NCBI GenBank assembly: GCA_025934615.1
Contig: JAICXS010000095.1
Span: 1 to 6,903 of the forward strand
Direction of reading: 5' to 3'
DNA length: 6,903 nt
Origin: Nitrospiraceae bacterium
Lineage (GTDB): Bacteria; Nitrospirota; Nitrospiria; Nitrospirales; Nitrospiraceae
The notes below the pieces were generated by a model. That model was not told where the DNA came from, ran no database searches, and was given only the letters and a program-made list of their open reading frames with translations. The position numbers and the translations under genes were made by a program. Positions 1 through 5,547 of this stretch are shown piece by piece. How positions within the stretch are numbered: position 1 is the stretch's first letter; each line of letters starts with the position of its first letter.

Positions 1-32
1 TCCGAGGCGAGCATATTAAGATCAAAGTCTGA
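1..32 (+). CDS. nxrA: Probable 3' end of nxrA (nitrite oxidoreductase alpha subunit), partial
   Basis: Reading from base 3, the window opens with nine sense codons (RGEHIKIKV) and a TGA stop at 30-32. The alternating hydrophobic and charged residues look like the last beta-strand of a molybdopterin oxidoreductase. In Nitrospira, nxrA lies immediately upstream of nxrB, so the position fits. The assignment rests mainly on that known gene order, because nine residues cannot identify a protein. One other frame stops at base 18; the remaining one stays open into the repeat-rich spacer and gives an implausible peptide. Confidence 0.5.
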   Translation, partial: RGEHIKIKV

Positions 33-109
33 CGTTAAACGTGCAACGTTAAACGTGACACGTAAGAAGGCTTCGACGCGGTTAACGAATAACGATTAAC
101 GTTTAACGA
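32..109. repeat. Two facing arrays of a 7-bp repeat between nxrA and nxrB
   Basis: Bases 32-66 are five consecutive 7-mers, each starting with ACGT (ACGTTAA, ACGTGCA, ACGTTAA, ACGTGAC, ACGTAAG). Bases 82-109 are four 7-mers of the reverse-complement type (TTAACGA, ATAACGA, TTAACGT, TTAACGA). A 15-base spacer (67-81) separates them. The ten bases at 99-108 are perfectly complementary to both 33-42 and 47-56. Aligned end to end, the two arrays pair at about 20 of 28 positions. The right arm runs into the nxrB Shine-Dalgarno sequence at 108-114, so a folded transcript would place a stem directly against that site. Whether it folds or regulates anything is inference. Confidence 0.85.
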
Positions 110-122
110 GGAGGAAACGACA

Positions 123-1412
123 ATGCCTGAAGTCTATAACTGGCAACTGGGGCGCAAGATGCTCTATCCCTACGAGGAGCGGCATCCCAAGTGGCAGTTC
201 GCCTTTGTGTTTAATATCAATCGGTGTCTGGCCTGCCAGACCTGCTCGATGGCGGACAAGTCCACATGGCTGTTTTCCAAGGGCCAAGAGTACATGTGGT
301 GGAACAATGTGGAGACCAAGCCGTACGGCGGGTACCCGCAGTTCTACGACGTCAAGATCACGCAGTTGATCGAGCAAGTGAATCCAGGCGGACAGGTGTG
401 GAACGTGCGGGTGGGCCGCAAGCACCATGCTCCGTATGGGGTGTTCGAAGGGATGACGATTTTCGACGCCGGCGCCAAGATCGGCCAGGCGGCGATCGGC
501 TACATTCCGACGGACCAAGAGTGGCGATTCGTCAACATCTACGAGGATACGGCGACATCGATGCGGGCCTTGGTGGAAGGCATCGATAAGACCGGCTTCT
601 CGCGGGATGAACCGTGGAAGCTGCAGGGCAGCAGTCTGCCGGAGCATGAGACATTCTTCTTCTATCTCCAGCGGATCTGTAATCACTGCACGTACCCCGG
701 ATGTCTGGCAGCCTGTCCGCGCAAGGCCATTTATAAGCGGCCGGAGGATGGGATCGTGTTGATCGACCAGAACCGGTGCCGCGGGTACAAGAAGTGTGTG
801 GAGCAGTGCCCGTTTAAAAAGCCGATGTATCGGGGGACCACGCGGGTGAGCGAGAAGTGCATTGCCTGCTATCCCCGGATCGAAGGGAAGGACCCGCTGA
901 CGGGCGGCGAGCCGATGGAAACGCGCTGCATGAGCGCCTGCGTGGGCAAGATCCGCATGCAGAGCTTGGTGCGCATTGGCGAAGACGGCCTGTGGGCGGA
1001 GGATCGCTGGCATCCCCTGTACTTCGCCATTCGGGTGGAGCAGGTGGCCTTGCCCTTGTATCCGCAGTGGGGCACCGAGCCCAACGGCTTCTACATTCCA
1101 CCGCGGCACAGCCCCCGGGGCTATGCGCGGCAGATGTTCGGGCCGGGCGTCGATAACGCCATCGAGAAGTATCTGGTCCCGAGCCGGGAGCTGTTGGCGG
1201 TGCTGCAACTGTGGCGCGCCAGCCAGCAGATCATCTTCCGGTACGACGTCATTCCAGGGCCGAAGGTGTTTGAGACCCAGATCCACGGGAAGCGGTTTGA
1301 GATGTACAACGATACCGTGCTGGGCTTCAACAAGTCGGGCAAGGAAGTGGCGCGCATTCAGGTCGAAGAGCCGATCTACATTCGGCCGGCCGAGCGCGTG
1401 ACCTGGCTGTAA
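123..1412 (+). CDS. nxrB: Nitrite oxidoreductase beta subunit NxrB (iron-sulfur electron-transfer subunit)
   Basis: NxrB carries electrons from the molybdenum centre of NxrA towards the respiratory chain during nitrite oxidation to nitrate. The 429-residue product is full length and recognisable as the Nitrospira form. Four cysteine groups are visible: C35/C38/C41 with Asp45 where many relatives have a fourth Cys; C186/C189/C194/C198; C219/C225/C229 with Tyr222 in the place that marks a [3Fe-4S] cluster in NarH-type proteins; and C246/C249/C269/C273. From family knowledge this means three [4Fe-4S] clusters and one [3Fe-4S] cluster. There is no signal peptide. NxrB is thought to cross the membrane together with the Tat-exported alpha subunit. 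The start is fixed by GAGGAGG at 108-114, eight bases before the ATG. An intrinsic terminator follows 27 bases after the stop. Codons are GC-rich at third positions, unlike the next gene. Confidence 0.97.
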   Translation: MPEVYNWQLGRKMLYPYEERHPKWQFAFVFNINRCLACQTCSMADKSTWLFSKGQEYMWWNNVETKPYGGYPQFYDVKITQLIEQVNPGGQVWNVRVGRKHHAPYGVFEGMTIFDAGAKIGQAAIGYIPTDQEWRFVNIYEDTATSMRALVEGIDKTGFSRDEPWKLQGSSLPEHETFFFYLQRICNHCTYPGCLAACPRKAIYKRPEDGIVLIDQNRCRGYKKCVEQCPFKKPMYRGTTRVSEKCIACYPRIEGKDPLTGGEPMETRCMSACVGKIRMQSLVRIGEDGLWAEDRWHPLYFAIRVEQVALPLYPQWGTEPNGFYIPPRHSPRGYARQMFGPGVDNAIEKYLVPSRELLAVLQLWRASQQIIFRYDVIPGPKVFETQIHGKRFEMYNDTVLGFNKSGKEVARIQVEEPIYIRPAERVTWL

Positions 1413-1438
1413 GAGACAGCCTAAGCGTCGTGAGTCAG

Positions 1439-1472
1439 GCAGGGGGTCCCGCACGGGGCCCTCTGCTTTTTT
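1439..1472 (+). terminator. Rho-independent terminator of nxrB
   Basis: The arms 1439-1450 (GCAGGGGGTCCC) and 1455-1466 (GGGGCCCTCTGC) form a 12-bp stem with two G-U pairs around a GCAC loop. Six T residues (1467-1472) follow at once. It is very GC-rich and well placed to end the nxrAB transcript. Confidence 0.9.
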
Positions 1473-1557
1473 ATTGTCGGTCATTTTTCAGTTGACTAGC
1501 ACTCTCGCGCTCAAGCGACTAGGGCATTATTTCCTCTTACTGCATAGGCCCACCGGT

Positions 1558-1611
1558 CCGGTTTACTTGACGCCTACTCGCGCCTTGGGTAGAGTGAGAT
1601 GAATAAACCGG
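1558..1611. repeat. 8-bp inverted repeat flanking a candidate promoter
   Basis: CCGGTTTA at 1558-1565 is the exact reverse complement of TAAACCGG at 1604-1611. The two arms bracket the candidate -35 and -10 boxes at 1567-1595 and end near the expected transcription start. It could be a split operator or chance; an 8-bp match over this distance is weak evidence. Confidence 0.35.
1567..1595 (+). promoter_or_regulatory. Candidate sigma-70-type promoter for the 109-aa gene
   Basis: TTGACG (1567-1572) is followed after 17 bases by TAGAGT (1590-1595). These match 5/6 and 4/6 of the consensus boxes. A start around 1602 would leave a leader of about 30 bases before the ATG at 1633. The site lies after the nxrB terminator, where a new promoter is needed. 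Confidence 0.35.
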
Positions 1612-1632
1612 TCTTGTGTTCTACACACACTC

Positions 1633-1962
1633 ATGCCCAGTCAAACTTCTACGTCGCTTCCGTTTGCCGCTCAGGCGGTGCCCTTTCACGAATACCTCAC
1701 GTTTGGCAAAATACCTGAAGGACTCATTGCAAGCGATTATGTTGGTGAACAATTTGTGGAACGGCTTGTTCATTACATTCTGAGCGTACCTTCAGGCAGC
1801 TTTACCATGGCAAAACTCGGTCAATTACTCGAACAACTTGATCCTCGTCACCAAATTTTCTTTTTTAAGCGCCTCAAAGAGACCAGCCCAGACAGCCTGA
1901 AAGATTTTGCGCCACTCTACTACGGCTTCATGTCTGAATTTCACGACCTGCTGTTCACATAA
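1633..1962 (+). CDS. Hypothetical protein, 109 aa
   Basis: I do not recognise this protein. It is 109 residues long with no signal peptide, membrane segment or cysteine. The sequence is mixed hydrophobic and charged, with a likely helical stretch (about residues 36-65, including YVGEQFVERLVHYIL) and an aromatic-rich C-terminal part (FFFKRLKE, then LYYGFMSEFHDLLF), as in a small folded cytoplasmic protein. There is no convincing Shine-Dalgarno sequence before the ATG, so the start is the weakest part of the call. The gene is visibly lower in GC than nxrB. It has its own candidate promoter and is separated from nxrB by a strong terminator, so it is probably transcribed alone. Confidence 0.65.
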   Translation: MPSQTSTSLPFAAQAVPFHEYLTFGKIPEGLIASDYVGEQFVERLVHYILSVPSGSFTMAKLGQLLEQLDPRHQIFFFKRLKETSPDSLKDFAPLYYGFMSEFHDLLFT

Positions 1963-2230
1963 AGCCGGCTCACTTGCGGATTGCTTCGTTTAATTTGGTC
2001 GGGCAACCTTAAGCTCATCAGTACGTGACTCACTACTGCGTTACTAACTCGTCCCGGTACAGTGGAAAGATCTTGCAAAAATGCTTTTACGGCAACAGTG
2101 ACTTATAACGAGGAGAAAGCAATATGAACGCCGGTCAGGTGATTTCCATTTACTACAAGGCGGACACGTATCACTCGCATGGGACTCAATGCAGATCACA
2201 TCCCGAATGGATGAATACTATAAAAAACTC
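1963..2230. other. Intergenic stretch with no confident gene
   Basis: Bases 1963-2123 hold nothing I can name: no terminator after the 109-aa gene and no clear promoter. A good ribosome site (GAGGAG, 2110-2115) with an ATG eight bases further on opens a doubtful small frame, described in its own entry. From 2231 on, the sequence belongs to the promoter of the 122-aa gene. Confidence 0.5.
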
Positions 2231-2257
2231 TTGTCGCTACCCCCTTCTCATGTATAA
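2124..2257 (+). pseudogene. Doubtful small ORF or frameshifted gene remnant
   Basis: The ATG at 2124 has an excellent ribosome site (GAGGAG, 2110-2115, eight bases upstream) that closely resembles the one before nxrB. Its frame would stay open for 72 codons to 2342, but the second half would run through the promoter and first codons of the 122-aa gene, and its composition is not protein-like. In another frame, 2189-2257 reads MQITSRMDEYYKKLLSLPPSHV and then stops; this does look like the end of a small helical protein. One reading is a short gene broken by one frameshift near 2180-2190. Chance is equally possible, and no family is recognised. Confidence 0.2.
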
Positions 2258-2258
2258 T
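2231..2258 (+). promoter_or_regulatory. Candidate sigma-70-type promoter for the 122-aa gene
   Basis: A perfect TATAAT (2253-2258) follows TTGTCG (2231-2236, 4/6 of consensus) after 16 bases. Transcription would start near 2265, leaving a leader of about 25 bases before the ATG at 2290. This start point lies beyond the upstream in-frame ATG at 2257, which argues that translation begins at 2290. Confidence 0.5.
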
Positions 2259-2289
2259 GTGTGGAGATGTTTTAGAGAAAAGGAGAGGT

Positions 2290-2658
2290 ATGAATTCGAC
2301 TCTGCAACGAGCTGTCACAAGTTTTTACAACTTAGTCTATGAGGCACAAACTTTTGCGACGACCATGTCGCGATTGGATTCGGCCGATCAAGAGCACTAC
2401 GGCGGCCGCATTGAAGGCCTGAACTGGGTGCTGGACCGATGTCAAGAATTGGAAGACATGGACGCAAACCTGACCCCCTCTTCCCTCCAGCGTGTGCTGA
2501 CCGATGTGAAGTCTGACTTGGACCATGAATTGTCTGTCCAGCGACGCGAGAAGGGAAGGCGGGCGGATGGGCGCGAGGAAGCGTTGACCTTCGTTTCCGA
2601 CTACTTGACCAGCCTCATCACGGCCACAGAAATCGAATCGGCCAAAAGCTCCGTATAA
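2290..2658 (+). CDS. Hypothetical helical protein, 122 aa
   Basis: I do not recognise this family. The product is soluble and highly charged, with no membrane segment. Its regular hydrophobic spacing suggests a bundle of helices: residues 1-28, then about 34-55 (GGRIEGLNWVLDRCQELED), a stretch around 62-84 (SLQRVLTDVKSDLDHELSVQ), a basic linker (RREKGRRADGRE) and a last helix (ALTFVSDYLTSLITATEIE). I chose the ATG at 2290 over the in-frame ATG at 2257. AGGAG at 2281-2285 precedes 2290, although the spacing of four bases is short, and the promoter's expected start lies downstream of 2257. The stop overlaps another TATAAT-like hexamer (2654-2659) that has no matching -35 box. Downstream, the membrane-protein gene follows after 67 bases on the same strand. 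Confidence 0.72.
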   Translation: MNSTLQRAVTSFYNLVYEAQTFATTMSRLDSADQEHYGGRIEGLNWVLDRCQELEDMDANLTPSSLQRVLTDVKSDLDHELSVQRREKGRRADGREEALTFVSDYLTSLITATEIESAKSSV

Positions 2659-2725
2659 TCTACAGTGTCTCTCCTCTTTTACTCCCGACGAGAAACAGGG
2701 TGGGAGTGAAGTGTGGGGTGCATTT

Positions 2726-2977
2726 ATGGAGAACGTGCGAAAGAGCACGATCATAAGGGAATGGGCTCTGTTTGCTCTCTCGTTTGGCCTGGGCGGGCAT
2801 GTCGCGCTCGGAATGATGTTACATGCTCCGGAGTTATGGCCATGGGACAAGACAGGTATTTATGGGTTGCTGATAGGATTGTCGGTATACGTCACCGTAC
2901 AAGTTCTGCGATCCATCTGGTGGGTGATAACTGAAGGACGACGCAGCCGTCGTTCAGCCATGACGTCTCACCATTGA
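2726..2977 (+). CDS. Small two-helix membrane protein, 83 aa
   Basis: The product has two hydrophobic segments, about residues 13-33 (WALFALSFGLGGHVALGMML) and 45-69 (GIYGLLIGLSVYVTVQVL onward). A short loop, ELWPWDK, joins them. Basic residues at the N-terminus (VRKS) and C-terminus (GRRSRR) predict that both ends are cytoplasmic, giving an inner-membrane hairpin. The function is unknown. The ATG at 2726 has GTGGGG about seven bases upstream. An in-frame GTG at 2711, with GGGAG at 2702-2706, would add five residues and cannot be excluded. No terminator separates this gene from the 122-aa gene before it, so the two may be co-transcribed. Confidence 0.72.
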   Translation: MENVRKSTIIREWALFALSFGLGGHVALGMMLHAPELWPWDKTGIYGLLIGLSVYVTVQVLRSIWWVITEGRRSRRSAMTSHH

Positions 2978-3032
2978 CTGCCTTTGGCCGATGACAGCAC
3001 AACACTATCGATGAGTAAGGGCTGATTCTGTT

Positions 3033-3335
3033 ATGCCTCCCTCCCATCCATCGGACCCACGTCGTCCAAACAGTCAGACTTCACGTCGACCGTCCAACAC
3101 GCCGTCGCCGCGCACGCGAGCAGGGCGAGCCGGACAGCCCCCTTCAGATTTTGGTGCGTTTCGCGCCTCGTTGCTTTTCTGCCCGACGTGTCGGCAGGCG
3201 ACCCCCACCCGTGAACGCCTGCTCCTCGTCTTGCCCACTGGAAATCTTTATGAGTATCTGTGCGCCGAATGTGGGACATCCACCGGTTCAAAGACAGAAT
3301 CAGAACAAGGCGATGCCGGACTGGTGATTCCTTAA
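3033..3335 (+). CDS. Small zinc-ribbon protein, 100 aa
   Basis: A Pro-, Arg- and Ser-rich, probably disordered N-terminal tail (residues 1-40) leads into a compact domain with two cysteine pairs, C50-PT-C53 and C77-AE-C80. The 23 residues between the pairs are mostly beta-forming (LLLVLPTGNLYEYL). This is the layout of a structural zinc ribbon, so zinc binding is a safe inference. The partner (RNA, DNA or protein) cannot be told. There is no signal peptide. The Shine-Dalgarno match is weak (TAAGG, 3016-3020, about 12 bases upstream), but there is no later ATG. It ends 45 bases before the end of the convergent Trm112-family gene; I see no terminator between them. Confidence 0.75.
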   Translation: MPPSHPSDPRRPNSQTSRRPSNTPSPRTRAGRAGQPPSDFGAFRASLLFCPTCRQATPTRERLLLVLPTGNLYEYLCAECGTSTGSKTESEQGDAGLVIP

Positions 3336-3380
3336 AAGGTTGGAGAGAAAGCTAGACGCAGGCAGTTTGACCGTTAATCT

Positions 3381-3671
3381 TCACACGATGCCTTCCAGCG
3401 GAATACCCTCTTCAATCAGCATGACTGGAATATCTTCTCGGATCGGATAAAGAATCTTTTGGTCGGCTCGCAATAACCCGCCATCCAGCTTTTCGGTCAC
3501 TGGTTGACCGGCTTTATTCTTGAGTGTTCCCTTCCTGATAAGCTCATTGAGCTGCCCGATAAGCGCCTCGCCTGCTAACCCGACATCCTGTTTGGTGTCA
3601 GGACAGCACAAAATGGCTAAGAGTTCTTTATCGATGTTGACGTTCCCTGACGATGTGTGGCTGCTTCCCAT
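3381..3671 (-). CDS. Trm112-family protein, 96 aa
   Basis: The body matches the Trm112/YcaR (UPF0434) family: IDKELLAILCCPDTKQDV at residues 13-30 corresponds to the family's opening 'LL..L.CP.C' segment, and ILYPIREDIPVMLIEEGI (73-90) to its signature end. Trm112 proteins activate or stabilise partner methyltransferases; small bacterial versions are mostly uncharacterised. At 96 residues it is longer than E. coli YcaR (about 60), because of an extra N-terminal tail and an insert around residues 31-60. The usual zinc ligands are mostly missing: only the adjacent C22 and C23 remain, Thr26 replaces the second Cys of the first pair, and the second pair is absent. The start has GAGGAGG at 3676-3682 on the - strand, four bases from the ATG. 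Confidence 0.9.
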   Translation of the reverse strand: MGSSHTSSGNVNIDKELLAILCCPDTKQDVGLAGEALIGQLNELIRKGTLKNKAGQPVTEKLDGGLLRADQKILYPIREDIPVMLIEEGIPLEGIV

Positions 3672-4008
3672 GACGCCTCCTCAAAAAGAGCGACAAGTCG
3701 AACGATCTGTACGGTAAAGAAATCCATTATGAATATCAAGAGAGGGCACGGTCATTCGTCATGGATCGCTCCAGTCCGATGTATTCGCGTTGTCCGTTTT
3801 GAGAAGCGGCTATCATTGCGAGCGAACTTTCCATGATTTGCCGAGGGCACGCGGGACGGCTGTGCCGACGGAGCATTCGCGACTTCATTGTCGAATGACA
3901 TCTGCTCGGCTTCTGCAAGCCTTTCACGGCATGATGATTTCGCAAGGGGAAAAGGGTATTCTTCCGCTTCATATAACGGATCAGACTTAATCTCCATCCC
4001 AGGTCCCA
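3672..4008. other. Non-coding or decayed stretch upstream of two divergent loci
   Basis: This region separates the - strand Trm112 gene from the + strand hsdM remnant. Several overlapping frames of 65-95 codons are open on both strands. None has a good ribosome site or family resemblance. The best is on the - strand at 3752-4009 (85 codons, starting MGPGMEIKSDPLYEAEEYPF); it has a charged, plausible first third but a poor end. The stretch should hold the Trm112 promoter and whatever once drove hsdM. Confidence 0.45.
3726..3755 (-). promoter_or_regulatory. Candidate promoter of the Trm112-family gene
   Basis: On the - strand, ATGACC (3750-3755, 4/6 of the -35 consensus) is followed after 18 bases by CATAAT (3726-3731, 5/6 of the -10 consensus). 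A start near 3719 would leave a leader of about 48 bases with the ribosome site near its end. The match is modest. Confidence 0.22.
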
Positions 4009-4758
4009 ATGTTTGAACAAGCCTTCAAAAATATCGATGACATGCTTTGGAAAGAGGCCGGCTGCACCACCGAGCTGGACTATACCGAGCAGACCCCTTG
4101 GCTGCTGTTTCTAAAATACCTCGACGGAATGGAGCAGGACAAGGCGGATGAAGCGAAGCTGGGCGGAAGAAGTACTCGTTCATCCTCGATAAGAACTACC
4201 GATGGGAAACTGGGCCGCGCCCAAGGGCAAGGACGGCCAGATCGATCACAACAAGGCGAAGACCGGCGATGACCTGCGCGAGTTCGTCACCCCGAAGCTC
4301 TTTCCCTACCTGCACGGCTTCAAGCAGCGGGCCAGCGGGCCGAATACGATCGAATATAAGATCGGTGAAATCTTCGGGGAGATCAAGAATAAGATCCAAA
4401 GCGGTTATAACCTGCGTGAGATCATCGACCACATCGATGATCTGCGCTTCCGCTCGCAGACCGAGAAGCACGAGCTCTCGCACCTCTACGAGACGAAGAT
4501 CAAGAACATGGGCAACGTGGGCCGCAACGGCGGCGAGTATTACACCCCGCGCCCGCTCATCCGCCATCGTCAAAATAATACAGCCCAAGATCGGCCAACG
4601 AATCTACGACGGCGCCTATGGCTCGGCAGGCTTCTTGTGCGAATCGTTCGAGTATCTGAAGTCCAAGCCCAATCTCACCACCAAAGAGTTCAAGAGGCTT
4701 CAGGATCGGACCTTCTACGGAAAAGAAGTCCCTCGCCTACGTCATTGGAATTATGAAC
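4009..4758 (+). pseudogene. hsdM: Truncated, frameshifted hsdM (type I restriction-modification methyltransferase subunit)
   Basis: Intact HsdM methylates adenine within the type I restriction complex. Here its first half is readable only by changing frame. 4009-4164 gives MFEQAFKNIDDMLWKEAGC and onward; 4167-4208 gives KKYSFILDKNYRWE; 4211-4561 gives WAAPKGKDGQIDHNK through NGGEYYTPRPLI; 4563-4728 gives AIVKIIQPKIG through LQDRTFYGKE; 4729-4758 gives SLAYVIGIMN. Each step is best explained by loss of one or two bases (near 4165, 4210, 4562 and 4728). The HsdM N-terminal domain and the start of the N6-methyltransferase fold are present. AdoMet motif I reads IYDGAYGSAGFLCE, with Tyr (TAT, 4617-4619) where the family normally has Cys. 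The catalytic NPPF region and everything after it are missing, because the sequence passes straight into hsdR. It cannot make an active enzyme. Confidence 0.93.
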
Positions 4759-4977
4759 GGCAAGCAGCAGGCATTCCTCGACTTTGTGCTTTTGCATTAC
4801 GTTGTGATGGCGTAGAGAAACTGGACCAGGAAAAACTGAAGCCGCTGCTCAGGCTCAAGTACCACAACTCCATTGCCGACGCCGTGGCAGACTTGGACAG
4901 ACCTGAAGAGACTGGAAAAGTTTTCGTGTTTTCAGAAATATCTAGACGAGCCTAGTTCTCTTGCCCAGAGGTTGTAG
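4759..4977 (+). pseudogene. hsdR: 3' remnant of hsdR (type I restriction endonuclease subunit), joined to hsdM
   Basis: Directly after the hsdM codons for IMN, the same frame reads GKQQAFLDFVLLHYV. After a one-base loss near 4804 it continues as DGVEKLDQEKLKPLLRLKYH and SIADAVADL. After another break near 4926 it ends FQKYLDEPSSLAQRL with TAG at 4975-4977. This is the C-terminal helical region of HsdR, the translocating restriction subunit. The nuclease and helicase domains are entirely absent. The join at about 4753-4761 is therefore the scar of a deletion that took the rest of hsdM, any hsdS and nearly all of hsdR; the gene order M-(S)-R is inferred. The tail also carries the ribosome site of the next gene (AGAGG, 4967-4971). 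Confidence 0.85.
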
Positions 4978-4978
4978 C

Positions 4979-5482
4979 GTGACAAGGACACACGTCGGCT
5001 CTGTATTCATAAAAGGACGCTCCTGTTCGTCTTGTATCGCCGCACTGTTCTTGTGTCAGATAACCCTATTGATGACTACGCCGACCTTTTCAGAAGAGCC
5101 TGTGTCGATCACTGACATTGTGGCCGATCCGGATGTGTATCACTTGAAGCAGGTCACCATTCAAGGCGTCGTGGGGCGAGTCAAAGAACTGGAGCCGTAT
5201 TATCTGCCGTCGGGCAGCGCCTGTTATGGCGCGTATACCTTTTTATTGGAAGATGACAGCGCGAATGGGGCGGTGCTCGATGTGGCGGTGCTCGGGATCT
5301 GCGGCGCGCCGCGCATGCGATTTCCCGAAGTGGCAGATGGTGATCGGGTCAGAGTCCAAGCTGAGATACAGGTGCCGAGCCGTTTTGGGCAGTCACGGGC
5401 CTTGGACGGTACTTGGATTGCGAAAGGCCCTGAGCCGGCTGTGCGAGCCATCGCGAAAAATATTTCTCGCGTGGAAGAATAG
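4979..5482 (+). CDS. Secreted protein with probable OB-fold, 167 aa
   Basis: The product begins with a Sec-type signal peptide: a basic start (TRTHVGSVFIKGR), a hydrophobic core (CIAALFLCQITLLM) and a likely cleavage site after TFS, about residue 35. The mature part (SITDIVADPDVYHLKQVTI and onward) has the pattern 'define region, then apply to X: V.I.G.V', continuing through YTFLLEDDS, LDVAVLG and DGDRVRVQAEI. These are the alternating strands of a small beta-barrel of the OB type found in periplasmic proteins. Its ligand is unknown. C-terminal residues vary in charge and show no anchor. I chose GTG at 4979 because AGAGG lies at 4967-4971, seven bases upstream. A TTG at 4961 in the same frame would lie inside the hsdR remnant. 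The lipoprotein gene follows after 65 bases on the same strand, possibly in one operon. Confidence 0.8.
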   Translation: MTRTHVGSVFIKGRSCSSCIAALFLCQITLLMTTPTFSEEPVSITDIVADPDVYHLKQVTIQGVVGRVKELEPYYLPSGSACYGAYTFLLEDDSANGAVLDVAVLGICGAPRMRFPEVADGDRVRVQAEIQVPSRFGQSRALDGTWIAKGPEPAVRAIAKNISRVEE

Positions 5483-5547
5483 TTGCGCATGACGCGCGCT
5501 GGAGAAGGTTTCTAGGATGGTTAAAATACTTACTGTGGAGGGACTAT

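Noticed and set aside
96..1484. Long 462-codon open frame on the - strand opposite nxrB
   Set aside because: It is a shadow of the GC-rich codons of nxrB. It would run through the terminator and the heptad arrays, and it resembles no protein.
2061..2079. Possible sigma-54 site (GG and GC doublets in TGG...TTGC)
   Set aside because: The doublets are nine bases apart instead of the strict ten, and no conserved gene start follows at a suitable distance.
2681..2707. ACTCCC / GGGAGT hairpin around the start of the membrane-protein gene
   Set aside because: The stem is only six pairs with a 15-base loop and no T-run, so it is too weak to call a terminator or a ribosome-site switch.
2332..2850. 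172-codon frame on the - strand across the 122-aa and membrane-protein genes
   Set aside because: It overlaps two better-supported + strand genes and the gap between them, and its composition is not protein-like.
4009..4977. A functional or novel compact restriction/defence system
   Set aside because: The six frame breaks, the altered AdoMet motif and the absence of the NPPF, specificity, helicase and nuclease parts make it a relic.
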